Shown here piece by piece: positions 8,970 through 20,900 of a stretch of 25,104 nucleotides of DNA. The notes beneath the pieces were generated by a model. That model saw only the letters and a program-made list of their open reading frames with translations, did not search any database and was not told the origin of the DNA. Within the stretch, counting starts at the first letter, position 1; the number at the start of each line of letters is the position of its first letter. The translations under genes and the position numbers were made by a program. The stretch covers positions 1,837,580-1,862,683 of the forward strand of contig FN649736.1 of NCBI GenBank assembly GCA_000310025.1, given 5' to 3'. This stretch comes from Ectocarpus siliculosus. Its lineage: Eukaryota; Sar; Phaeophyceae; Ectocarpales; Ectocarpaceae.

Positions 8970-11900
8970 GTGAGGATGAAGGGCCTAGTTTTGTTTGATT
9001 CCTTTTAGAGACCGTTCCGGTCTCCAGAGGTCTCACAGAACGGAAACAGCAAAGTGAATGAATAAATGAATGGATTATCACGCTCAGTCCAAAGCTCCGA
9101 ACCACGCACCTTCTTGACCCGAACGCCCGAGGCGCGATGAATCAGACCATTAGCCACCCTGCAATACTTTAGATGCCTTCAACAAGCTTCAGCTTAATCG
9201 GTCCCTACTGCGTGAACGTTTGGCTGTGTCGGTGACCGGCCTTCTGAAGTACGAAACACGAGCATGCAGCAGGTGCCCCCAATTGCTCTGATCTCGATGG
9301 ACCTAGACGCTGCCGATCCTCCAACAAATTGAAGCCCAGTCAAATCTACAGCTGGATTGACAACCCCTTCGACGCTTGATTGAATGGCTTTGTGTCTACC
9401 AATTTTGCCTGCCAACGAGAGGTTCGGGCCACCGCTGCAACTTCCCCACGCTTAAGTATGTTCTGCCGCATTTCGCACGCACATGAACAACAACTTGATA
9501 ATTGATGATCTCTCTTTTCCTCGTCGGAACACATCCATCCATGCATCCATTCAAGTCCAATAACTCCGATCTCGACCAATTTACGCGTGTGTATAGTTGC
9601 CTGCCTGTCTTTACATGCCGATGTAGAAGTACAACGGAATACCCACTTCAAGGCCGGGATTAGCCTGCCATCGACAGGGTCGGGGCACACCTCTGTCACC
9701 TGCCCCGCGGAGGCTGATTATTTAGCCGCGTTTCGGCGGCTTTATTTGTTCTTGTTTTTACGCGCGCGCGCATATATGTGCTTGTCGGCTCCTTTGACAA
9801 AATATTCCTCAATGTATCATCGGTTCATCAATTCTATTATTTTTCTCGGTGGACCGGCACACGAGCGGACACGTTCTTCTTCGCTTTGAATTGGGATGAG
9901 CGGTCGTGTCGTGCCCTTGATGTGCTATATAGCAGTGTTGGGCCGTCGTGATTGTTTTAGCGTGTTATCGCACTGTAGGAACCGTGCAATGTGTTGCGTA
10001 CGTACGTACGTATGAGTATGCGTTGATGACTCTGTTTTCAGCACACATCATCATTATCATCTGTCGTTGAACCTTTTACCCGCGATGATGCGTGTGACAT
10101 CGAACGCTGTAGGATGCAACACGAAATATAAGCGCGCGTACTTTTGTACGCAGCACCGGTTGATTGTGGTTGTATGCATATGCGAACGTTTTTCTCGTCT
10201 GTTCTCTCTACACCAGATTCAGCATTAGCCAATGGTTGTCCGTCATTGCTTAACCGTTTTCTTCTTCAACCGTCGTCGTAAGGATGCAACAAGAATTAAT
10301 GCACGGTATTCACACAGGTAATTATTGATTGGTTGTGTGCGAATCTCTATCTCGTCTGTGCTCTCTACCCCACCTTCACAAAGATACCGATGATCTCTTA
10401 GAGGACCAGCACGGTTGCGCGAGGCAAGCTAAATTGCCAATTCGTGATAGCGTAGTCTAGGTTTATTGATGATTTGTTGATGAAGGCCTACATTATATAT
10501 ATTCGCGAGCATTATCCGGCAGGGATGGGTAGTAACGTTCAAAGGCCTTAAAGCTCTCACCTTCTGCCTTCGTTCTCTGTTCGCGAATGTGACAACTCTC
10601 GGAGGCCTGATGAGCTGTAGTCCTTTGTCTTCTCTGTAATCTCTCTCTCGAGCTGATGTCTCGAGACCGGGTCTTGGTTGGAGTTCAGATTAATAACGGA
10701 AAAACGGTCGCAATATGTTCGAATATCACGACGGTACGTGAAACAAACGACAAGTGGACAAGTATGCGCGTGATACGTTCACAGTGGACATTTTTCACAG
10801 GGTTCTTTATCTTCCTTCAAGGGTTGGTTTTGACTGAAAACCAGGTGGGTGCTTGTGGTAGATAGGCCTCGGGCTCGAAAACGCCTCCTCAAAGAAAAGT
10901 ACCTGTTGCCCCTTCGTCGAAGCTTGCGGTTTGTTTACGACGCTTCGGCACATTTATCATATTTAGCGTATCCACACACACAAGCTGCCGTAAAATATTA
11001 TAGGCTATCACTTTCGTTTGGCAGGGTCGGTTGGGTTCATTGATTGCAGCGATGTTTTATTGTGCAATTGTCGGTGTCTACCTAAACACTACTTCGAAGT
11101 ATGATATAGTCCACTGTAAATATCTGTATTTGTCGGATGGAATGCGACAAAAACAAAAGGTACTTATTTGACATGTCACAATATGGAGCTGGTACGGAGA
11201 ATGCCGTACGATTTCGTGCACTTCAGAAATGTAAGCGTAATCACAATGGCCCTTTTTTGCTTATTTCTTTAGGTGACGTCGGCCAGACCCGCAACATCAG
11301 TCAACAAGAAGTACTACATGTACATCATACTCGTATATATATATCTATTTCTCTGTTTGCCCGTCGCCTTGTTTTATGCTCCTCGTCGGCAGAGTGCGAG
11401 TCTGCAGAACATCCAGACTACCTCAGAGTGTCCTGCGGACGGGTGAGGAAGGAACGTTGTTGATCCACCGAGAAAGGAACTGTCGAGAATGGCCCATTTC
11501 GCGGCCATCGCGGTGTTGTGAAATGATCTGTGTTGTAAGTTCTGTCTTTCTTTGTAGTGTAGAATTGGGAGAACCCGCATTGCATCCTTCACTCTAAAAT
11601 ATATTTGGTTTCGCGGTGGTGTCTTCTTTCGGAACCTAAGCAAACAGGCAACTCAATAAACACGGCGGTTACTTCAAGACATGTTTAACGGCTAGCGCAC
11701 ACGACCTTGCACATGCTGCCGGCACCCGATCGATTCCACGCCTTTTCGTTTTCGCGCAGATCAGGAACAATCAGCTTCACCGCGGACCTCTTCGTCTCTG
11801 CCACTACAGACAGCTACGACCTAGGACTGTGAGTGTACCTGCTGCGACCAAAGGGCGTTGTGTTTTGAACAAATGTCATGCCGTGTTGGGTCTTTTGGTT

Positions 11901-14900
11901 CGGTCGGCACTAGTGTTGGGAATACGCGAAGCGCGACCAGACTATGTGCTGCTGTGAAGGCTTGGTAGTTTGCAGAACTCTCTTACTTGGGAGGAGCAGA
12001 TCTCCTCTTGGATGAACGGTTTCAGTGTTGTGTGGCATTCATATGTGTTTGGGTGTGGTGCGGAACGAGTAAGCACGCCTTCTCTTTCTGTTTCTCCTCC
12101 CGCACGGTCGCTCCGCGAGAGCCACACGGGAGGTTATACAACAAGCTCTTTGGTCCATCTTCTACCTCGAATCACCTCACCCCGAAGACGGTTCGTTTAA
12201 AGCAGATATTACGTGGAAACCGCCGATGCGTGCTCCGGTTTCGCCTTCGGGGGGTGCGTCGAGGACGGTTTCAGTTTGGAGGTTAACGGGCAGCAAGATA
12301 ACAACGACGATTGCGCCGACGCCTCTTCGGGATCATCATCGTTCCCACAACTCACGTTTCAGGTAAATGAAAGTCTGTTGTCAAAGACCGAATAAACTGT
12401 GCCAGGAAGAATTCGGAATATCTCCCAGATCTACGTATGTATGTACATAGTTGGGTTGTTGTGCCGCCCTGGAGGCGTGTTGGTTCTGATGTTTTGGTTC
12501 GTGTTGAGAAGCACGATGGCCACTAGACTACTGACTGACTTGTAGTCTAGTGGTCATCGTGCTTCTCAACNNNNNNNNNNNNNNNNNNNNNNNNNNNNNN
12601 NNNNNNNNNNNNNNNNNNNNNNNNNNNNNNNNNNNNNNNNNNNNNNNNNNNNNNNNNNNNNNNNNNNNNNCAGTTCGGTTTTCTGGGGTCCCAAAAAGAG
12701 AAAGGTCTCACGGAGTTCTCATTCTGCTGCCTCGCTGCTCCTGCAGCAAGAGTTTGATGGACGCGTGTCCACAGCACCCAAGGGGAGGTCTATTTACACT
12801 CTGTTAGTGACTCTTTAGGACTAACCGATGTTGCACTTTGCAAGGTTAGGTTCCTCACGCGAGCAAGGCTAGGTTCCTCACCCCACATCTACCCTAACCC
12901 TAACCCTAACCCTAACCCTCACCCACGGCCAAAGCACGGCCTAGCGGCCGCGAAGTGGTCGAGAACGCGGCTCAGCCGCGTTCTCGGAATGCGGAACGGC
13001 GAGAGGGCGCTGGAGAGGGTCAAGGCTAGGAACCAACGCCGGACCAATCAGAGGGCGTAAAAGCCGTTAGATAGGAAGAGTCACTAACAGACTGCAAAAA
13101 CTGCTGCCCAAGGGCCACGTGTTGACGAATGCACAGTGTGATTCATGCAGCCCGCATCGGAGGGGGTCACGCGGCATAGGAGGGCAGCAGTTAGCTACAT
13201 CGAAATTCGGACCTAGCTAGCAGACATGTCGTCGCTTTTCTCCCGCCCACCCACCCCTTTTCGATCGAATGAAATGTTAGGAGTGAGAGGACTCACTTAG
13301 GAGTGGCCTCTTAAAATTTATGTGACTCGGAGTTGGTGCAACCTTTGCCACGCACAAGTATGGCGTAGCGTGGGGTGTTTTTCTGAATGTTAGTGCGTAC
13401 CATTGGGAGGCTCAATCGTCCGAGACTGCTACTGTACAACAGTTTCGTTCTGTCTGGAAGTATTCTGAGGGAGATTTCGTGTTTTAGTAGCAGAGATACG
13501 TTAGGATACCGCGGAGGCTTTGTGCCGTGCGGAGCGTGTGATACGGGGGAAATCTCCCTCCGTAGGCCACAGAAAATATTAATCAAGGCAATTCGAAAGA
13601 AAACAACAAAGTCATCTTTGAACACAGTTGAACAGCAGGCATGCTCCGTGATACATACATTGCCTTGTCCCATTGGTTGGTACCGAGTTTCTGGTTCGAA
13701 CGCTACGCCATCTTTCAACTCGGTGTATTCTGGATTGTTGGTTGAAGAAATGCTTCCGGGGGTGGATCGACGCAGGACCCCAGGGTAGCAAAGGGGGGCT
13801 GTTTGGGTCTCCCACGCTTTGTACAGTTTTCCATAACGACCCCTGGGACTCCCATGGGTCACCCATGGGTCACCCATGGACCGCCCATCGGCACCCCGTT
13901 AGGCCCATGGGCAGCCGATATGGGCTGCCCATGAGCGTACCCATGGGTAGCCCGTGGGCAGCACATGGGAGGCCAATGAGAGCCTTTCAACCGAACCAGT
14001 GTACTCCTAAACAATAGATTAACTGCTTTGGGACGGGCACTATAGCGGCTAATAACCCTAACGCTAACCGTAACTCCAACCCCAAGCCCACACGATACGC
14101 GCTAGGTTGATATGCCGGTGGCGAAGTTCAAGGTTGAAGTCCTCACTGTGGGCACTTCATGGGCAGCCCATGCATGACCCATGGGCAGTTCAACAAAACT
14201 GTAAGTAGTGTAGGAGATTTGCCCGTTTCTCGACTTTACATGAAGCAACCGCACCCTTCCCAATACCCCGGTAAAATATTCTTAGGCACCGTGCAGCACC
14301 GTAGCAAACGGCCAGATGAGCATTCCGTATTGCTTTGCGTGGGACAACCAAAAGGGGAACACATGCACTGATGGGGACGACGTGAAACCAAGCCAGTCGT
14401 CTCAATGCGTTTGCGACGAAGAAGGATTCACCGTCCCGGAGGAATGCCTGGTGAGTTTCTCGTTGCTCGGTGCAAGTGCCCCCGGTCTGTGATCAAAACC
14501 TAGGGAAGCAGCGCCAACATTTCGCCCCCGTCTATTGGTTGGTGATGCTCCGCCGACGATCTACTGCAACCCTCCCATGTTCAACTAGAAATCGTCCGAC
14601 CCGCAGCCCTTCTACAAACATGTACAAATTTCCGTAAATCCTTCCGCCCGCAATATGTTGCACTTATGTTCACAGCATCCACGTTTGTCGAGCTGGTCAC
14701 GCTTCAATATCAATGGGTCAATTCGAAAGACCCTTCATCAGATGACGCCCTCATCTTCTGACCCATGAAGAACCAATGTTGTCATTGCATGGAAAGCGCA
14801 CTGACCCGCTCCATTCTCATGCCTGATTCATGACCTATTCCTGTCTCGATTTCGAACGGAATACCGGGGTAAAGAGGAGACGCGTTACGCCGTTTGTTTG

Positions 14901-17900
14901 TCTCGCGTGCAAGGCCGATTCGTTCCCGCCTGTTGCGCGCTCTCTTGCTGGCAACATTCATGAGCAGCTGTGATCGGCGTACCTTGTGTTTGTCGGGTGG
15001 CAACTGCTTTGAAACAAAACCAAAACGTACCAAGTAGTCTGTTTTGTGCTGGGGTGTGGCCAATGTTGACACGATCGGATTCTTTGTCGGAGGCGCCCTT
15101 GCACATAACCTTGACTCGTGTATTGTTGGTGTGAGACGTCACAGGGTGCTCGGGTCCCCGCGACATACAGATGACAGTACCATCACCCCCACGTGTGTAC
15201 ATAGATCTCCTCGAAACCATCAACACCAAGTACCACAAACATAGTCTTGATTCGAGAGACCTTGACCCCGGCGCACTCCAAAATACTGAATCACCAAAAT
15301 ATTTCTGGGACTCTAGGAGTTGTCGGCGACGGGCAAAACGATGGCCATTTTCGTATCGGTGATTCGTCCACGGAGAGTTGACGTCGGGGATGATAAAGAC
15401 GCACTTGCATTCCCGCTTGCTGAGGAGGCCCCATAAAAGGTAGTCTCGAACCTGCCCAATTTTCCGAAGTTACCCTCGTGGCATTGGTACGATGGTCCCT
15501 TGATATGCATTCTCCTGAAGCAATTAGTTCATAGTTGCTGCTTACCCCGGCACAGTTTTGCCTGACCTTCCTTTGTCATTTTCTCTGACTACGCCGCCAG
15601 TTGACTTACGACGTGAGTACTGCATGCAAGGCAGACGGCACTACGACGGAAATCGATATCACGATCACCGGATCAAGTGAGTCCTACACTTCCCCACAGG
15701 AACGGTGTGAACCGGAGGATCGATTTGCAATGGTAAAGATTTCACCTACACAATCGAGAATATCAATGACATGCGATCGAGCGCGTTTGGCGTATTTTTC
15801 GCCCACCTTGGCTCGATATGACCACAACACTTTCTCCGTCCACACCAGCAATCGCTCAACAACGGGAGGCGACTTCACGGCTGCCACACGCATGCCTGTT
15901 AGACAGGCTCGATTACGACGCCAACAAGAAACCCAATCACAGATATATCAATGTTTAGAAAGAGCGGTTGGTGATGTCTAGTTGAAGTCTCATTTTTTTT
16001 TTACCACCACACATACTACGGTGAGTGAATGCGGCATCCCGACGCATTGTTGAACTGCTGCGAGAACACGTTCAGGCTCGCCAGGAAGACCAACCCGCCG
16101 TTGGCGATTGGTAAACAGTGAGTTAAAACAGGGAAGAAAGGACGGGTTTCAACAAACAAAATTCATCGCTCGGTTGAGGGTCCGTCTCGATCGGTAGGTT
16201 TGACGTCATCCAGGCCCAACTCTAAAACTCTCGAAATCGAACCCCTACCCCTTCCATGTTTCCGTTTCGTCGCGGCAACAACCTCTCGACATTTCAGTTT
16301 CCTACGCGTACGCGATAGTCGCCGATGGAGACGAGGCGTCCATCTTCACATCTGCCTCCGGTACAGTAACGCTGGACGAGTTCCTGGCGAGTGGGACCGA
16401 CTATGTGTTAGCCGTGGAAGACTGTGGGATAGTGACGACAACGGCCTTCTCAACCGACTGCGTCGGTGTGGTTCCGTGCGTGGTGCGTACACCCAACCGT
16501 TTCGCGAACTCACGAAACACAAATGTATTCGCATTTTTTAAGACCAGGGTAAAGTCGCACTCGTCCGACTGTCAGTCTGCCGTCCCCGTTCGCTTTCCCG
16601 TTCGCTTTCGTTCTGGGCTGCTGCTGTCGTGCCCAAAAAACAGTTCTAATTCGTCGCACACACTCTCTTGTTTTCGGTGTGTACAAGACCGCACAAAGCT
16701 CTGTTGGGTTGTCGGTGTGGAATGTGGAATACGCGGCGGGCGAGGGTTCGGGAACCTTGTCTCATGCGGTAGCTCCTCCAACACACGCAAGCGGACCCAA
16801 CATGTGGCAGACCCTTCCTCGTTGATGCTCACCTCCAACCCGGTTTTCGGTACCGTTGCCCAGATGATGTCTCTCGGCGTGCTTTCGGCACTAACTCCAG
16901 AAATGCTTTGCGCAATAATAATGGACCTTCGTACGATACCCCTCCCCCGTCATGCTTGGCGTTGATCATGTTCTGGTGTGTGTTGCGAATTAGGACGACG
17001 GCGACTGCTCAGCTGAGCCTCATTTCTGCTGCGAAGGCAGCAACGTCTGCCAAGTCGACATCCTGACTCCCTGCGGTGAGACCGTCCTCCCCTGCTTTCG
17101 TGTTCGCTCATTATCCCGTCGAATCGATAGGCAACCCCCTCGGGTCTGCACACAGCAGCCCCGCACCTGGCCGCACTGTTAGATCCATCGGTATCGCTAT
17201 TGAGCCTTTTCCGTGAATTATGAAGCTGTTGGACGACCATCACGAAAACCTCTCTCAACACCTCACGGTACCTGATTTGAATGCACACTCGGCATCTACC
17301 TGAATTTCTATTTTCGCCCGTCGTCGATACCCAAACTTCGCGTTGTTGCGCGGGCACCACGTGTTCTCGTGCCCCGATCACGGCCACTTCAGCCACACCT
17401 GCCCCCCTAACACCTTCGCCAACGACGTCGGCTCCAAGCACTCCAGCACCGACAACACCGGCACCGACACCAGGTGAGAAGCAGCCGAAACACCAGGCGG
17501 TTCTGAAGGGTCCGAGCGTCGGCAACCGCAGTCATCACAACTTGTTCCCCTTGCCCTTCCCAAGGCGTATCCCGAGTCGTTCGAAGCGGTTCGAGAGTCA
17601 CCTCCGGGGGACGTGTGGATACGCACGTTGCGGGAGGCTCACGCAAATTGCTTCCGTTGCCCTCGCTTGCATTCAAAATTTGTTCCGTTCGCTTCCCCCG
17701 ACGCGTCATTGTTTTCGTAACTCACCCATCCTCCGTGCACGTGTTGTCATGCTCCGATCACGGCCACTCCAGCTCCAACAACACCTTCGCCGACGACATC
17801 GGCTCCAAGCACTCCAGCACCGACAACACTGGCACCGACACCAGGTGAGGAGCAACCGAAACACCAGGCGGTTCTGAAGGGTCCGAGCGTCGGCAACCGT

Positions 17901-20900
17901 AGTCATCCCAACTTGTTGCCCCGCCCCTTCCCGAGGCATAACCCGAGTCGTTCGAAGCGGTTCGAGAGTCACCCCCGGGGGACGTGTGGATACGTACGTT
18001 GCGGGAGGCTCACGCAAATCGCTGCCGTTGCCCTCGCTTGCATTCAAAATATGTTCCGTTCGCTTCCCCCGACGCGTCATTCGTTTCGTAACTCACCCAT
18101 CCTCCGTGCATGTGTTGTCATGCTCGATCACGGCCACTCCAGCTCCAACAACACCTTCGCCGACGACATCGGCTCCAAGCACTTCAGCACCGACAACACT
18201 GGCACCGACACCAGGTGAGAAGCAGCCGAAACACCAGGCGGTTCTGAAGGGTCCGAGCGTCGGCAACCGTAGTCATCCCAACTTGTTCCCCCTCCCCTTC
18301 CCGAGGCATAACCCGAGTCGTTCGAAGCGGTTCAAGAGTCACCCCCAGGGGGACGTATGGATACGCACGTTGCGGGAGGCTCACGCAAATTGCTGCCGTT
18401 GCCCTCGCTTGCATTCAAATCAAAATATGTTCCGTTCGCTTCCCCCGACGCGTCATTCGTTTCGTAACTCACCCATCCTCCGTGCATGTGTTGTCATGCC
18501 CCACGGCCACTCCAGCTCCAACAACACCTTCGCCGACGACATCGGCTCCAAGCACTCCAGCACCGACAGCACTGGCACCGACACCAGGTGAGGAGCAACC
18601 GAAACACCAGGCGGTTCTGAAGGGTCCGAGCGTCGGCAACCATAGTCATCCCAACCTGTTCCCCCTCCCCTTCCCGAGGCATAACCCGAGTCGTTCGAAG
18701 CGGTTCGAGAGTCACCCCCAGGGGGACGTATGGATACGCACGTTGCGGGAGGCTCACGCAAATCGCTGCCGTTGCCCTCGCTTGCATTCAAATCAAAATA
18801 TGTTCCGTTCGCTTCCCCCGACGCGTCATTGTTTTCGTAACTCACCCATCCCCCGTGCATGTGTTGTCATGCCCCACGGCCACTCCAGCTCCAACAACAC
18901 CTTCGCCGACGACATCGGCTCCAAGCACTCCAGCACCGACAGCACTGGCACCGACACCAGGTGAGGAGCAACCGAAACACCAGGCGGTTCTGAAGGGTCC
19001 GAGCGTCGGCAACCGCAGTTATCCCAACTTGTTCCCCCTCCCCTTCCCGAGGCATAACCCGAGTCGTTCGAAGCGGTTCAAGAGTCACCCCCAGGGGGAC
19101 GTATGGATACGCACGTTGCGGGAGGCTCACGCAAATCGCTGCCGTTGCCCTCGCTTGCATTCAAAACAAAATATGTTCCGTTCGCTTCCCCCGACGCGTC
19201 ATTCGTTTCGTAACTCACCCATCCTCCGTGCATGTGTTGTCATGCCCCACGGCCACTCCAGCTCCAACAACACCTTCGCCGACGACATCGGCTCCAAGCA
19301 CTCCAGCACCGACAACACTGGCACCGACACCAGGTGAGGAGCAACCGAAACACCAGGCGGTTCTGAAGGGTCCGAGCGTCGGCAACCATAGTCATCCCAA
19401 CCTGTTCCCCCTCCCCTTCCCGAGGCATAACCCGAGTCGTTCGAAGCGGTTCAAGAGTCACCCCCAGGGGGACGTATGGATACGCACGTTGCGGGAGGCT
19501 CACGCAAATTGCTGCCGTTGCCCTCGCTTGCATTCAAATCAAAATATGTTCCGTTCGCTTCCCCCGACGCGTCATTGTTTTCGTAACTCACCCATCCCCC
19601 GTGCATGTGTTGTCATGCCCCACGGCCACTCCAGCTCCAACAACACCTTCGCCGACGACATCGGCTCCAAGCACTCCAGCACCGACAGCACTGGCACCGA
19701 CACCAGGTGAGGAGCAACCGAAACACCAGGCGGTTCTGAAGGGTCCGAGCGTCGGCAACCGCAGTTATCCCAACTTGTTGCCCCGCCCCTTCCCAAGGCG
19801 TATCCCGAGTCGTTCGAAGCGGTTCGAGAGTCACCCCCAGGGCGACGTGTGGATACGCACGTTGCGGGAAGCTCATGCGGATCGCTGCCGTTGCCCTCGC
19901 TTGTCAATATGTTCCGGTCGCTTCCCCCGACGCGTCATTCGTTTCGTGTCCCGACTGTCCCGCAAGCTCCCGACACCTGGTGAGGCCGTAGCTGCCGCTA
20001 GTTTCCACAAAGTTGGAACCGATACTTGTGGAATACAATGGCAAGTGAACCCACAGACTAAATACAGGCCCCACGACAGTCTTGAGGTATGGTGTTTGCC
20101 TCGTAGCTTCAAGTGGGAACAACCCGATTCAAAAGAACATGAGAAAAGTTTGACTTCTGACCGGAACATGTGTCTACCCCAACCCTCACAAACATGGTCC
20201 GCCCCCGCCCATGTTCGGTGCATGTGTTCTCATGCCCCGACCACGACTGCTTCAGCTCGAACACCGGTACCTGCCACGCCCGCCCCGCAGCCGCCGGCAA
20301 TTGCCCCGGAAATGTTGTTTTCGGGATTGATCGAAACTGCCGACGGCGCGTGGGAGGCTGTCTACAACCCGGACGGCACCCACGTGTACCTTACGGGGAA
20401 GGAGACCAACAGCATCGTCGTGTTCGACGTGGATCCCTCGGACGGCAGACTGACGATGGTAGGCGAATCTGCCATGGACAACAACAGCGCGGCGGAGGCA
20501 GGGGCTCTCGACGGCCCCACCGCGCTAGCGACGTCCCCGGACGGGCGATGCCTCTTCGTGGCGGCCGTGGGCAGCAGCTCGCTGACGAGCCTGAGAATAG
20601 GCGACGGCTCTATCGGCGGCGGGGAGGGAACGGGTAGCCTGAGCTTTTCGGCCCGTGTGAGCGATACCGCGCTGGCGGACACCTGGGACGTCGTCGTCAG
20701 CCTCCCGTCGGGAGACCACGTGTACGTGTCGTCCCCGGCGTGCGGGTGCATCATGACATTCGCTGCGGACCTGGACACGTGTGGGTTGACGTACCGGTCC
20801 AACGTGACCTTTTCTCTGGTCGCCCCGGCGGGAATGTCTGTCTCGCCGGATGGGTCACTCCTGTACGCGACGGACTCCGCGATGTCCGGCGGAGCTCTCG

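Larger units (their letters stand above)
12801..13090. mobile_element. MITE-like element, 290 bp, carrying telomere-like repeats
   Basis: The terminal inverted repeats CTGTTAGTGACTCTT (12801-12815) and AAGAGTCACTAACAG (13076-13090) are perfect over 15 bp, and a CTAAC block lies at the same inner position in both. The trinucleotide ACT flanks both ends (12798-12800, 13091-13093), a 3-bp target-site duplication. No transposase frame is present. Three-base duplications are known for PIF/Harbinger and CACTA families; I cannot assign the family. The interior has (CCCTAA)n and a 27-base palindrome. Confidence 0.72.
17352..19949 (+). repeat. Tandem array of exon-plus-intron units (about 373 bp, seven units)
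   Basis: Each unit carries the 3' end of an intron (GTGTTGTCATGC...CACTCCAG), a Pro/Thr-coding exon, the donor GTGAGG or GTGAGA, and about 300 bp of intron. Exon starts are spaced 380, 370, 373, 373, 373 and 373 bp. The last four units alternate two variants (intron readings GNHSHPN and GNRSYPN), a two-unit higher-order pattern of 746 bp. Edge units are the most diverged, as expected from unequal crossing-over. A decayed eighth unit end lies at about 20207-20290, supplying the acceptor of the propeller exon. Confidence 0.9.

Noticed and set aside
12892-12920. Chromosome end at the CCCTAA tract
   Set aside because: Only four units, flanked by MITE-like ends and unique sequence on both sides, inside an intron.
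13311-13877. 188-codon minus-strand frame in intron 4
   Set aside because: It ends in the CCCATGGG palindromes and overlaps a foldback structure; protein content is not recognisable.
14055-14090. Second telomere-like tract (ACCCTAACGCTAACCGTAAC)
   Set aside because: Only one exact CCCTAA unit; the rest is degenerate. Noted within the foldback structure instead.
15700-15806. Possible extra exon between exons 6 and 7 (reading GKDFTYTIENINDM)
   Set aside because: Exon 6 joins exon 7 directly in phase and sense. The extra piece has a stop soon after and no good donor. It could be an alternative 3' exon but is not supported.
17378-19907. Repeated minus-strand frames of about 97-135 codons in each array unit
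   Set aside because: They recur because the DNA unit recurs. Their content (runs of Arg, Cys and Trp) is the antisense of Pro/Thr codons.
17352-19949. CRISPR array
   Set aside because: The unit is about 373 bp with coding exons and splice sites in a eukaryotic gene; no short repeat/spacer pattern.
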